Assembly: GCA_013306675.1 (NCBI GenBank)
Contig: JABLUY010000039.1
Span: 1 to 64,000 of the forward strand
Direction of reading: 5' to 3'
Origin: Thraustochytrium sp. TN22
Lineage: Eukaryota; Sar; Bigyra; Thraustochytrida; Thraustochytriidae
DNA length: 64,000 nt
Within the stretch, counting starts at the first letter, position 1; each line of letters begins with the position of its first letter. Shown here one piece after another: positions 45,193 to 55,700 of this stretch. The translations under genes were made by a program, and so were the position numbers. The notes under the pieces are model-generated. The model had not been told where the DNA came from. It saw only the letters and a program-made list of their open reading frames with translations, and did no database searches.

Positions 45193-46458
45193 ATGCGCGG
45201 CGTGTGCGGGCTGGGCGGCATGCGGCGGCTGGGCGCGCCGCGGCAGCGGCTGGCGGGCGCGGCGGCACGGGCGCGCGGGCTGGCGACGCTGCAGGAGCAG
45301 CTGCTGCTGCGCAGCGTGAACCGCGTGCTGGTGGACCTGACGCTGGACGAGCCCGCGGCGTGGATGCCGCGGCCGGACTTCAGCGACTGCCAGGCGCTGC
45401 GCGAGCGCCAGGGCGACGCCGTGCCCGCGGCGCTGCTCGAGGGCGTCGCGGACGTGGACCCCTTCGAGCTGGTCAAGGGCGACGTCAAGGCGCTGAGCAC
45501 CAACATCAAGGAGCTGCTCGGCAGCGACCACCCCGTGCTGGAGACCGTGGCGCAGTACTTCTTCAACCAGGAGGGCGGCAAGAAGGTGCGCCCCACGCTC
45601 GTGCTGCTCATGGCGCGCGCGCTGCAGGCGCACGCCGAGGCCGAGGCCGGCGCGCCGGCGGACCCGGACGAGGTGGCGCGCGTGTACGCGCTGCAGGCGC
45701 GCCTGGGCGCCATCGTGGAGCAGATCCACACGGCCTCGCTGCTGCACGACGACGTCATCGACGTCGCCGACACGCGCCGCGGCGTCAAGTCCGTCAACTC
45801 CATGTTCGGCAACAAGCTGGCCATTCTGGCCGGCGACTTTCTGCTGGCGCGCGCCTCCGTGTCGCTGGCGCGCCTGCGCAGCCACGAGTGCACCGAGATC
45901 CTCAGTACGGTCATCGAGCACCTGGTCAAGGGCGAGGTCATGCAGATGAAGCCGGACATGCGCGGCAACGAGGCCTTCGAGATGTACCTGCGCAAGAACT
46001 ACTACAAGACCGGCAGCCTCATCGCCAACGGCACCATGGCGGCCGCCGTCCTGGCCGGCCAGCCGGCCGAGATCCAGCTCCTCGCCTTCGAGTACGGCGA
46101 GAGCTGCGGCCACGCCTTCCAGCTCATCGACGACGCCCTCGACTTTGAGGGCAGCCTCGCGACGCTCGGCAAGCCTGCGCTGGCCGACCTCAAGCAGGGC
46201 CTCGCCACGGCGCCCATCCTCATCGCGCAGGAGTCGCGTCCCGAGCTGCGCCCCATGATCGAGCGCAAGTTCTCCTACCCGGACGACGTCGACAATGCCG
46301 CCACTGCCGTGCACGCCTCGCAGGCCATCATCCAGACGCGCCGCCTTGCCGTGGCTTACGCGGAGAAGGCCGTGCGTGCCGCGCTGCGCCTGCACCCGTC
46401 TCCTGCGCGGGATTCCCTGGTCCGCATGGCGATCCGCATTGTCAATCGTTCTTCCTAA
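45193..46458 (+). CDS. COQ1: mitochondrial all-trans polyprenyl diphosphate synthase (COQ1/PDSS1-like)
   Basis: A 421-residue trans-prenyltransferase that builds the long side chain of ubiquinone from IPP and allylic diphosphates. The first Asp-rich motif is HDDVIDVADTRRG (about 184) and the second is LIDDALDFEG (about 311). GGKKVRPTLVLL and YYKTGSLIANG are further family landmarks. The N-terminus (MRGVCGLGGMRRLGAPRQRL, then AGAAARARG) is basic, free of acidic residues and fits a mitochondrial presequence. Chain length is uncertain; the residues before the first motif are small (ASLL), which agrees with a long product. The ATG at 45193 gives the presequence; the frame is open upstream without family likeness. 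Confidence 0.88.
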   Translation: MRGVCGLGGMRRLGAPRQRLAGAAARARGLATLQEQLLLRSVNRVLVDLTLDEPAAWMPRPDFSDCQALRERQGDAVPAALLEGVADVDPFELVKGDVKALSTNIKELLGSDHPVLETVAQYFFNQEGGKKVRPTLVLLMARALQAHAEAEAGAPADPDEVARVYALQARLGAIVEQIHTASLLHDDVIDVADTRRGVKSVNSMFGNKLAILAGDFLLARASVSLARLRSHECTEILSTVIEHLVKGEVMQMKPDMRGNEAFEMYLRKNYYKTGSLIANGTMAAAVLAGQPAEIQLLAFEYGESCGHAFQLIDDALDFEGSLATLGKPALADLKQGLATAPILIAQESRPELRPMIERKFSYPDDVDNAATAVHASQAIIQTRRLAVAYAEKAVRAALRLHPSPARDSLVRMAIRIVNRSS

Positions 46459-46950
46459 AAAATCGCACAGGGCCGCAGGGCGTCCTGGCGCTGCTGTCCG
46501 CGCGCACTTTCACGACGTCGTCTTGTCGCAGCGGCTCAGCCGCCCGCGTGTGCGCTGTTGCGATGTTGCGTGCGTGAGTGTTTATGCGCGTGTGTATGCG
46601 CCCGCGGCCGCTCAGGCTGTCTCGCGGACGGGATCCGCCGCAGCACGAACAGAGGGTCGTACGCAGGCAAGAGGCAAGTCACGCACCGCGCGATGCTCAA
46701 GGCCATGGTCACATCGCACTCTCCCAAAAAGCAACAACAAAAATACAACAAACCCACAGAAGACAACAACGGCAGCATGGCACTGCATGATGCGAGACGC
46801 TATACGTCAGGGCACGTCGTCGTCATGGCTGCTGCATGCACGGCCATCAATGTGAGAAATCTGCATTTCTTTTCTTTCCTTTGACATGGGTTTTCTTTCT
46901 TTCCTTCTTTCTTTCCTTCTTACGTTCTCGTGGGATCAACAGCAAATACT
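46459..46950. other. convergent 3' spacer
   Basis: Lies between the 3' ends of the polyprenyl synthase and DapA genes. Contains a CTTT/CCTT polypyrimidine tract at 46893-46925; no gene seen. Confidence 0.55.
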
Positions 46951-47868
46951 TTACTCCTTGGCCTTCTTGGCGCCGTTCTCGACGGCGACAATGCCGGAGG
47001 CGTCGCAAACGGCCTCGACCGAGGCCTTGGACTCGGCGGCAAGCGGCGCCAGCGGGAGGCGCACCGAAGGGCTGCACATGCCGGCCAGGGACATGGCGTA
47101 CTTGCACGGGACCGGGTTGGTCTCGCAGAACATGCCCTTGAAGAGCGGGAAGAGCTTGATGTGCTGCTTCTGCGCGCCGGCGTAGTCGCCGTCAGCGGCG
47201 GCCTTGACCATGCTGACCACGGCCTCGGGCGCCAGGTTGCTGAGCACCGAGACGACGCCCGAGCCGCCCACCGACATGAGCGGCAGCGTGAGCGAGTCGT
47301 CGCCCGAGAGGATGGTGATGTCGCACAGGCTGCGGATCTCCGAGGCCATGTCGAGCGAGCCGGTGGCCTCCTTGACGGCGCACACGTTCTCAAGCTCGTT
47401 GTACATGCGCGCGACCGTGGCGGCCGTGAGCGCGATGCCGGTGCGGCCCGGGATGTTGTACAGCACGATGGGCACGCCCACCTCGTTCACGGCCTTGACG
47501 TGCTGGAAGAGGCCCTCCTGGCTCGGCTTGTTGTAGTACGGGTTCACGATCAGCACGGCGTCCACGCCGGCCTCCTTGGCCTTTTGCGTGGCCGCCACGG
47601 TCGCCGCCGTGTTGTTGGACCCCGTGCCGGCGATCACCACGCACTTGCCCTTGGCCTTCTCCACGCACATGGCGATGATCTTCTCCTTCTCCTCCGCGCT
47701 CAGCGTCGGCGACTCGCCGGTCGTGCCGATCGGCACCAGCCCGGCCACGCCGCCGGCGATCTGCGCGTCCACCAGCTTCTCCAGCGCATCGTAGTCCACG
47801 CTGCTCCCGTCCTCCGAGAACGGCGTGATGAGCGCCGGGAACACGCCGGCCAGCTCCAGGCGGCCCAT
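46951..47868 (-). CDS. DAPA: 4-hydroxy-tetrahydrodipicolinate synthase (DHDPS)
   Basis: A 305-residue class I aldolase that condenses pyruvate with aspartate semialdehyde, the first committed step of lysine synthesis by the diaminopimelate route. Key residues are visible: GTTGESPT (48-55), catalytic Tyr137 in YNIPGRTG and Schiff-base Lys166 in CAVKEATG. The length matches the bacterial/plant family. The start ATG at 47868 gives MGRLELAGVFPALITPF. The frame remains open far upstream, but that part is poly-Ala from a GCT repeat in the leader. No plastid or mitochondrial transit peptide is evident from this start. Its presence separates the organism from animals and from fungi, which use the alpha-aminoadipate route. 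Confidence 0.93.
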   Translation of the reverse strand: MGRLELAGVFPALITPFSEDGSSVDYDALEKLVDAQIAGGVAGLVPIGTTGESPTLSAEEKEKIIAMCVEKAKGKCVVIAGTGSNNTAATVAATQKAKEAGVDAVLIVNPYYNKPSQEGLFQHVKAVNEVGVPIVLYNIPGRTGIALTAATVARMYNELENVCAVKEATGSLDMASEIRSLCDITILSGDDSLTLPLMSVGGSGVVSVLSNLAPEAVVSMVKAAADGDYAGAQKQHIKLFPLFKGMFCETNPVPCKYAMSLAGMCSPSVRLPLAPLAAESKASVEAVCDASGIVAVENGAKKAKE

Positions 47869-47884
47869 CCTGCTCTTCTCGCGC

Positions 47885-47938
47885 CGCTGCTGCTGCTCTG
47901 CTGCCGCTGCTGCTGCCGCTGCTGCTGCTGCTGCTCGC
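47885..47938. repeat. GCT/CTG triplet tract
   Basis: Near-perfect triplet repeat directly upstream of the DapA start codon, probably in its 5' leader. Confidence 0.85.
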
Positions 47939-50077
47939 CTCACCCGCGCGCGATCTTGGTCTGCTGCCTTCGTGGCCGCAGCTTGCCTGCCCGGCCTGTG
48001 GTGGGTGGCGGCGCGCGCTCGGACACAACACAACACCACACAGAGAGGCTGCTTCCACGAACAGGCGTCTGCTGCCAGGCGACTTGGTTTCGACGAAGGC
48101 AATGCAATGCAAGGATTGCAAGGCTTGCAAGGCCTGCAAGCAACTTGAAGCGCTTGCAGGGCCGCGAAAAGGAGCTTCGTAGCCTGCGCGCGGGTCGAGC
48201 CAATGCTCGCTGATGGTTCACGGGCAGGCATCGTTTCGAGAAGCCCGCCTTCGGCGACTCCGATGCGTCGTGCCGGCCGGCCATGTTGATGATGACAGGC
48301 GCAGCGTGCTGCAGGGCAACCAGGACGGCCGCAATGTGCTTGCTTGCCGCGGTGATGGTGGTGGAGAGAGAGGCTCGTGGCGGCCTCGTGGCGACGTGGG
48401 GAGGGATCGAGGGGCGCGGCCAAGGCAAGGTGCGGTCCGCGCAGCTTGGTGGACAACGGCAACGGCCGGCCTAGCCTCGTGCACGCCGGCCAGAACCGCA
48501 CGTCGTCATGGCCGCGGCTGGCCGCGCCGAAGATTGCATGAAACCAAGGCATCAGGAACGCAAGGGCGCTCGTCTAGATACGCCAAGGCAAGACCTTCGA
48601 CCTCGCGCGTGACCTCGCGCGACCTCGCAGCGAGCGAGTTCTCATGCTCATGCAGCGGCAGCGCCGCGCATGAGAGGCTTTGAGAGCGAAGGAGCACAAA
48701 GGGCGCGACCAGCACAGCTTCGGGGTTGCGCAGGTTCTAGGGGTGCCGACGTCGAGGTCGGCGACGGCGGGCGCGGGCGTGGCGAGGTCGCGGCGCTGGG
48801 AGGCCACCACGACGCCTTGGAACTTTCTTCACCCACATCCTGGGCCATCCTGGCGACGGGTATGGCATCGTGACATCGTCTGTGGTGGCGGCCGCGACGC
48901 TCACGTCCCGCCGGTCCCGCCGGTCCCGCGTGCAGCGCAAGAGGACCGTCGCTGTCGCCATTCCTACGACGACCGATCGCGAGACGGAGGCGCACCGAAG
49001 ACGCGGCCTCGCTTGTGGCTGCTCGCTCCGAGTCGCTCGAGTCCAAGCGAGCCGAAGGCCCGGCTCCGCCCTGGTCAGCGCGCTTCTGCGACTCCGAGGT
49101 TATTTTTGACGCCGTCGCTGCAGGCGAGCCGGCAAGTATTGGAGCCTCATCAAGCCTACCACTGCAAGCCACTGGCAGCAGCCTCGATGATCCCGATCGG
49201 AGTGGCGGCTGGCTGGACTCACAGTCAAGCGTAGCGTGCCGAGTCCAGCTTCTTCACATCGCATCGCTTCCGTGCAGGCTATCAGGTCCCTGGCTTCTGA
49301 AGCTTCTGAAGCTTCTTCGCTTGAATCGGCGTAACTGCGCATGCCATCTGGCCACGGACGGACAGCTCGTTTGCATCCTACGCCAGCCCATGTCGCATGT
49401 CCTCTGGCTGACCTCCGCAGGCTTTCCCGCTGTCCCGCCGCAGCGCACTGCGGGTTGTAGTCTCGCCGAAGCCGCCTCCTGGCCAATTTTCATCCTCCGC
49501 TGCGCCTCGCCTCGGCCAGCCAGCCAGCCAGCCAGCCAGCAGCTCTGCGCTCGCCCGGCCAGGCCGAGGCTGCGCCGCCGGTCCTGCGCTCTCTTCACTG
49601 TCAGTTCTTTCGTCGCGTCTCCGACTCCGCCCGCGCGTCCGCGCGCCCTCTGGCCGCCGTGCGCGCTCCCCGCACCTCGTGCACACGCGCGATCGCGCGT
49701 GCGCGCCTCTCTCTCCGACCCGCGGCTGTCCAACGTCCACGCCGCCACCGCCGCCGCCGACCCCGGCCTCGGCCGGCCGGCCGGGCGCGGCCCGCTCGGC
49801 GGCCTTGGGGCCTCGAGTCGCGGGGCGCGGCGCGACCGCCAGGCGAGGCGGAGGCGGGCCGGCGACTCGGAGGAGCCTGAGCGTGGCCGGGCTCGTGTCG
49901 GCGCGGCCTCTTGAAGCTCGGTGGCCCTTTCAGTGCCCTTCCTACTGTGGGCGCGTCCGGGAGTCGGAGAGGTGCGAGCGAGCGAGCGATCAACGAGCGC
50001 AGGGTGGAGGCGGCCGCGCCCCCAGGCAGGCAGAACCGCAACAGCAGCGCAGCGGAGCACGGCAGCGCAGCGGCAGG
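47939..50077. other. 2.1-kb divergent spacer
   Basis: Lies between the DapA leader and the collagen-like protein gene. Holds a CCAG tract at 49519-49541 and several short direct repeats; long frames here are GC-driven and lack domain likeness. No RNA gene recognised. Confidence 0.5.
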
Positions 50078-52111
50078 ATGCAGGAGCACGAGGCCAAGTT
50101 CACGGCGCTGCCCACGGCGGAGCGCGTGGAGGAGCAGCGCGACGGCGACGTCGGCAGCCGCGCCAAGCGCGCGGCCTTCTTCGGCGTCACCTTCGTGCTC
50201 GCGCTCGCCTTCTCGCATGTCATCTTTGGCGGCGCGCATGAGGGCGGCCCGCACGGCGCGGGGATGATGATGATGGGACGTGGTGGGCAGCAGCGTGGTG
50301 ACCAGTTCGGCCAGGAGGCCGGCAGCTACGAGGGCGCCAACGCCAACTACATGATGGGCTTTGACGGCTCCCGTGGCCCTGGCGGTCCTGGTGGCCCTGG
50401 CGGTCCTGGTGGCCCTGGCGGCATGGGCCCTGGCGGTCCCGGTGGCCCTGGCGGCATGGGCCCTGGCGGTCCCGGTGGCCCCGGCGGCAAGGGTCCTGGT
50501 GGCCCTGGTGGACCTCCCCCTCCCCCTGGTCCCGGCGGTCCCGGTGGCCCCGGCGGCAAGGGTCCTGGTGGTCCTGGTGGACCTCCTCCTCCCCCTGGTC
50601 CCGGCGGTCCCGGTGGCCCCGGCGGCAAGGGTCCTGGTGGCCCTGGTGGCCCTCCTCCTCCCCCTGGTCCCGGCGGTCCCGGTGGCCCTGGTGGCAAGGG
50701 TCCTGGTGGACCTCCCCCTCCTCCTCCTGGTCCCGGCGGCCCTGGCGGCAAGGGTCCTGGTGGACCTCCCCCTCCTCCTCCTGGTCCCGGCGGCCCTGGT
50801 GGTCCTGGTGGCAAGGGCCCCCATGGCCCGCCGCCTCCTGGCGGGCATGCCCCCCATGGCCCGCCGCCTCCTGGCGGGCATGGCCCCCATGGCCCGCCGC
50901 CTCCTGGCGGGCATGGCCCCCATGGCCCGCCGCCTCCTGGGGGGCATGGCCCCCATGGCCCGCCGCCCCCTTTCCCGCGTGAGTGCTTCCCGCCTCCTCC
51001 TCCTCCCCCTCATCACCACCACAACAAGACGCACAACAAGACGTCGCTCGTGGACATCATCGTGAAGGAATGCGAGACGGACTTTGAGAAGGTGTGTGGC
51101 TCCCCTTCAGCTTCGGACCTGGCCGGCATCCTCAAGTACCAGGAGTGCGTCACCAAGCACTTCTACGCCATGGGCCCCAAGTGCCACAAGGCGCTTTTCA
51201 TCGCGCACAAGGTGACCCACCCGGCGCTGTACCCGCATGAGATGCTCAACAAGACCGTCATGAAGAAGACCTTTGACGCCTGCAAGGACGATGCCAAGAA
51301 GGTGTGCCCGCACTTTGTCAAGCACCTCCAGCCTTTCAACATGTGCCAGCTCTACGGTGTCGGCCTCTGCCTCTCCCACTCCAACGAGACCTCGTCCGAA
51401 TGCAAGGCCGCGCTCGGCAACTTTAGCGACGCGCGTACCGGTATGGAGCACGCTGAGCTGTACGAGCCTGGCTACGGTGTTGAGCATGCCGAGGAAGATG
51501 ACCACGAGGGCTTCGACGACAGCCACGATGAGTTTTCCTTCGACTTTGATCACTTTGACGCCGACAACTTCGACGGACATCATGGCTTTGGCCACGGCTT
51601 CAGCGGCCGTGGTGGCGAGCAAGACTGGCAGCCTCAGGACCAGCAGCAGCGCCCTGGCCAGTTCCAGCCTCAGGACCAGCAGCAGCGCCCTGGCCAGTTC
51701 CAGCCTCAGGACCAGCAGCAGCAGCCTGGCCAGTTCCAGCCTCAATACCACCAGCAGCAGCAGCCTGGCCAGTTCCAGCCTCAGGACCAGCAGCAGCAGC
51801 CTGGCCAGTTCCAGCCTCAATACCAGCAGCAGCAGCAGCCTGGCCAGTTCCAGCCTCAATACCAGCAGCAGTACGGCCAATTCATGACCCGGGAGCAGCA
51901 CGGTGAACACTCGCACGGCATGGTGCACATGATCGCCCGCCTGCTTGTGGTGCTCGCGCTTTGGTTCGGCCTGAGCAAGGGTCTTGCCATGGCGTTCCGC
52001 GCCTACCAGCTCAAGCGCATCTCGGGCAAGGTCGATGCGCAGCACAAGGCCTCGCTGCTCGCCGGCGTGGCCAAGGAGGATGCCGACTCCGACAAGACGG
52101 CCAACGTGTAA
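50078..52111 (+). CDS. collagen-like, Cys-rich (GLG1-type) membrane protein
   Basis: A 677-residue protein. Short cytosolic N-terminus; hydrophobic anchor or signal (about 31-52, FFGVTFVLALAFSHVIFGG); then about 150 residues of GPGGPGG and PPPPPGPGG repeats and HGPPPPGG repeats. Next is a Cys-rich domain (about 326-447) with two units of the pattern C..D...VC ... C ... C..AL: KECETDFEKVC and ACKDDAKKVC ending ECKAAL. These match the repeats of Golgi glycoprotein 1 (GLG1). Several N-glycosylation sequons (NKT, NET) support lumenal or outside location. An acidic segment, tandem QPQDQQQ.PGQF units and a C-terminal helix (about 616-640) follow. Role unknown; a structural or sorting protein is likely. 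Confidence 0.75.
   Translation: MQEHEAKFTALPTAERVEEQRDGDVGSRAKRAAFFGVTFVLALAFSHVIFGGAHEGGPHGAGMMMMGRGGQQRGDQFGQEAGSYEGANANYMMGFDGSRGPGGPGGPGGPGGPGGMGPGGPGGPGGMGPGGPGGPGGKGPGGPGGPPPPPGPGGPGGPGGKGPGGPGGPPPPPGPGGPGGPGGKGPGGPGGPPPPPGPGGPGGPGGKGPGGPPPPPPGPGGPGGKGPGGPPPPPPGPGGPGGPGGKGPHGPPPPGGHAPHGPPPPGGHGPHGPPPPGGHGPHGPPPPGGHGPHGPPPPFPRECFPPPPPPPHHHHNKTHNKTSLVDIIVKECETDFEKVCGSPSASDLAGILKYQECVTKHFYAMGPKCHKALFIAHKVTHPALYPHEMLNKTVMKKTFDACKDDAKKVCPHFVKHLQPFNMCQLYGVGLCLSHSNETSSECKAALGNFSDARTGMEHAELYEPGYGVEHAEEDDHEGFDDSHDEFSFDFDHFDADNFDGHHGFGHGFSGRGGEQDWQPQDQQQRPGQFQPQDQQQRPGQFQPQDQQQQPGQFQPQYHQQQQPGQFQPQDQQQQPGQFQPQYQQQQQPGQFQPQYQQQYGQFMTREQHGEHSHGMVHMIARLLVVLALWFGLSKGLAMAFRAYQLKRISGKVDAQHKASLLAGVAKEDADSDKTANV
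50362..50960 (+). repeat. Gly/Pro coding tandem repeats
   Basis: Nested 9-nt (GGNCCTGGN), 63-nt and 36-nt tandem units encoding GPGG, PPPPPGPGG and HGPPPPGG. Confidence 0.85.
51626..51870 (+). repeat. 36-39-nt coding repeat (QPQDQQQ.PGQF)
   Basis: About seven tandem units built on GGCCAGTTCCAGCCTCA plus CAG runs of varying length. Confidence 0.85.
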
Positions 52112-52703
52112 AGTTTTTCCCATGACCAGGGCCCTCGCGCTCTTACAGATGCTACAATGAGCTATCACGAATTTTCTCCACACATTCCATCATGCTTTCT
52201 CTGCTACCGCCTCTGCCCAGCAGCCTTTCTTCTTGCTTCTTCTTATGTTCGCTTTTGTTCTCGCGAGCCTGAGGACTCGGTGCGCAAGCCTGAGTCAATC
52301 GATCGCGACGCATGCAGCCAGGAAGCCGGCCGAGTCGCAGAGCTCTCGCAGTGCAGTGCAGGCTTGCGCGCGCGGTACAGGACCTCCTCGTCGCTGGCTC
52401 GGCGTCTAAAAGTCGCCCGAGCACGGCGCCTCAGCCTGCTGTTTCGTGCCCCAGCTGACGGTTACACCTTCGCGCCGGAGGGGACAGGCGTTCGCTGTCC
52501 CACTCGCGGCAAGTGGGAAACGCCCTTCGGAGAGGGAGGGACGAGGGCTCAGAGGCTCTCGCTCGGGCGGGAAGGCGTGGGTGGGCCGGGCCGCGCCGCG
52601 AGGAGGAGCGAGCAAAAGCACATCGAGCTCCATCGAGCTCCATCGCTTGCTCGGGTCGAGCGAGCTCCGTCGCTTGCGCGAGAGCACTCCACTGATCGCG
52701 AGG
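52112..52703. other. spacer and kinesin 5' leader
   Basis: No gene. A repeated ATCGAGCTCC block and an imperfect inverted repeat lie around 52620-52680. The kinesin frame is open back to 52446 without an ATG. Confidence 0.5.
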
Positions 52704-55700
52704 ATGCAGCTGTCCAGGCAGCTGTTCAAGAAGACCAAGAGCTGGCGCCAGCGGCAGGCGCCGGCGCCGGGTTCTACAGAGGCGGCACGCTACTCTAGTG
52801 CCGAGGAAGATGGCGAGCCCGTGGACGGTGCCGTAGCGCTCAAGATGGCGGCGGCGCAGAAGCAGCAGCAGCAGCAGCAGCAGGAGGAGGAGGGCAAGGC
52901 TGGCGACGCGATGGCACTGCCGGCGCCGCCTCCGTTCAAGGGCAGCAAGAAGCAACAGAAGAAGCAGCAACAGCAGCAGCAAATTCTGCTGGAGTCCGAC
53001 GAGTCCGATGCGGAGCCTGAAGAGGTGTCGAGGGAGATGATCGACGCGCAGACGGAGGGCAGCCTGGCGCAGGTGGCGGCCATGGAAAAGCGGCTGGAGT
53101 GGCTTGAGTCAGAGCGCGTCCGCCTGCTGCAGATGTCGCGCAACCAGTCGTCGCGGCGACTGAGCGCGCAGCAAAAGCAAAAGGCGGCGCAGCAGCAGCA
53201 GCAGCAGCAGCAGGAGAACCAGAACGAGAACCAGAACGAGAATGAGCGGCGGCGCGGCAACAGCAAGCAACGGCGTGGGACACGCAAGCCCGCTGGCGGC
53301 AAGCGCGCACTCCAGGCGCAGCAGGCGCAGCAGCAGCAGGAGGAGAGCGGCAGCTCCGCGTCCGCAGGACGCGCTCGTCGCAGTCTGGACGGCAAGGGCG
53401 TGTGGGAGCGCGCCGAGAAGTATTTCAACGTGACCGTGACGGTGCGACCCGAGGAGCTCGAGGGCCAGAGCCGGCTGTGCGCCGTGCTGGGCCTGGTCGT
53501 GGAGCGCGACGAGCACATGCACGGGCGGCTGGTGATCCGCGAGTTTGTGCGCGACGAGAACGGCAACCCGCGCGCCATCGAGCGCAGCGGGCACGTCGGC
53601 GTGGACGACATGCTGATTGGCATCCGCGGCCACCCGATGCGGTCCGAGGCGGACCTGAACGCGGCGATGAAGCGGATCCCGGAGTCGGGAGAGCTGACGC
53701 TTGACTTTGCGCGCCTCCTGTCCAAGCAGGTGGCCAAGGGTGACCCGGAGAGCCTAGAGATCGCCACGGGCCGCATCCACTTCCTTGAGAAGGAGCTCGA
53801 GTACGCGCGCAGCGAGTACGCGCGCCTCGACATTGGCGCGCTGGAGAGCCTGGAGGCGATGCTACAGGACAGCCGCGGCCAGAACGCGCGCCTGGAGAAG
53901 GACCTCTCGAAGCTGCGCGTCATCGAGCAAGAGTGGCTGGCGGATCAAGACCTGCGCTTGCGCTTTGAGCGCAAGGCGCGCGAGTGCCGCAAGCTGCTCA
54001 ACACGCTCATCGACCTCAAGGGCGCGATCCGCGTCTTCGTGCGCGTGCGGCCGCCCAAGATCGACGACCTGAGTCAGGTCGACGCCAACAAGACCGTACT
54101 CAAGTTCCCGGAGAACCGCATGCTGGCGCTTTCGGACGCCGACACGGCCGACGTGCCGCCCGAAAAGACCTGGGAGTTCGACGCCGTCTTCGACATGGCC
54201 TCGACGCAGACCCAGGTGTACGCGGAGGTCGAGCCGCTCGTCTACAGCGTGGTGGACGGCCACAACGCCTGCGTCTTCGCGTACGGCCAGACCGGCTCCG
54301 GTAAGACGTACACCATGGACGGTCCGGAGAACGACCGCGGCGTGTGGTTCCGTGCGACCGCCACGCTCTTCGGCCTGCTCGATCAGCGCCGCACCGAGAC
54401 GCCCGAGTACGAGTCCGTCTCCTTCACCGTCAAGGTGTCGGTGCTGGAGATTTACAAGGAGCGCGTGCGCGACCTCTTGGCGCTGGACGCGCGCGAGACC
54501 GGCGCGCTGCTGGACGACGGCCCCGACGATGAGGACGCGCCCGCTGACCCGCGCGCCGATCCGACGGCGCTCGACATCCTCCAGGATCCCAAGTCCGGCT
54601 ACGTGTACGTGCAGAACGCAGTCGAGGAGGTCGTCACGAACGCCGCGGACCTGCACGAGATTGTGGAGCGCGGCAAGCAGATGCGCAAGGTGGGCGTGAC
54701 CAACATGAACGACCGGTCGTCGCGCTCCCACATGATCTTGCTCGTCTCGCTGACGACGGCCGTTTGGGACGCCGGCACGGAGTCTGGTCCGCCCAAGCAG
54801 CTCACGCGGTCCAAGCTGCAGCTCATTGACCTGGCTGGCAGCGAGCGCGCGGCCAACGTGCCCAACGGCGAGCGCCTGCGCGAGACTTGCTCCATCAACA
54901 AGTCGCTCTCGGCGCTCGGCGACGTCATGCACGCGCTGCAGGAGAACAGCGAGGACGCGCGCCACATCCCGTTCCGTAACTCCAAGCTCACCTCGCTGCT
55001 GCGCGACTCGCTGGGCGGCAACGCCAAGACGCTCATGATCGTGCAGGTGAGCCCCCAGAAGCGTCAGATGATGGAGACCATCCGCTCGCTCGACTTTGCG
55101 CAGCGCGTCGGCAAGATCTGCCTGGCGGCCAACGACCCGCGCAACGCGCTGGCACGCGGCGCCAAGGCCGACCAGCTCGCGCGCCTCAAGAAGGAGAACG
55201 CCGACCTCTCGGCAGAGACCGCCAAGCTCAAGCAGCGCGTCGTGGCGCTCAAGCAGACGCTCGACGAGGAGCGCATCGCCAAGCAGGCGCAGTCCATCTC
55301 GCTGCGCAACTTGCAATCAGCCACCGAGACGGAGCGTCGCGCCGCCTCGCGCGCCCAGTCGGACCTCCAGGCCCAGATCGACACGCTGCAGGCGCAGCTG
55401 CGCGACCTCAGCGCCGGCGTCGCCAAGGGCCAGCAGGACGACCGCGACCGTGACGACGCCAGTGCCACAGGCAGCAGCAGCGACGCCGCCTCGCTTGCGG
55501 AGCTCACGCAGCTTCGTGGGCGTCATGCCGAGCTGCGTCGCAAGTACAAGGAGGCACAGCAGCGCCTCGAGGCGCTCGAGAAGGCCAAGTCCACCTCCAC
55601 GCCGCGCCAGCGCTCGGCCGCCGCCGCCGCGCGGGGGCCCAGCACGCTGTCCAAGGCACGCCGCGTCGGCACCCCGGCGGCCACTGCGGCTCGCACCCCG

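Noticed and set aside
46951-48552. 533-codon form of DapA with a long N-terminal extension
   Set aside because: The extension runs through a GCT triplet tract and shows no transit-peptide or domain features; family homology begins at the ATG at 47868.
49601-51034. 477-codon minus-strand ORF rich in ARRRRAMGAMPA and GTAGTRG
   Set aside because: Antisense of the Gly/Pro repeats of the collagen-like gene.
53862-55316. 484-codon minus-strand ORF inside the kinesin motor
   Set aside because: Antisense shadow of conserved motor motifs; no family likeness.
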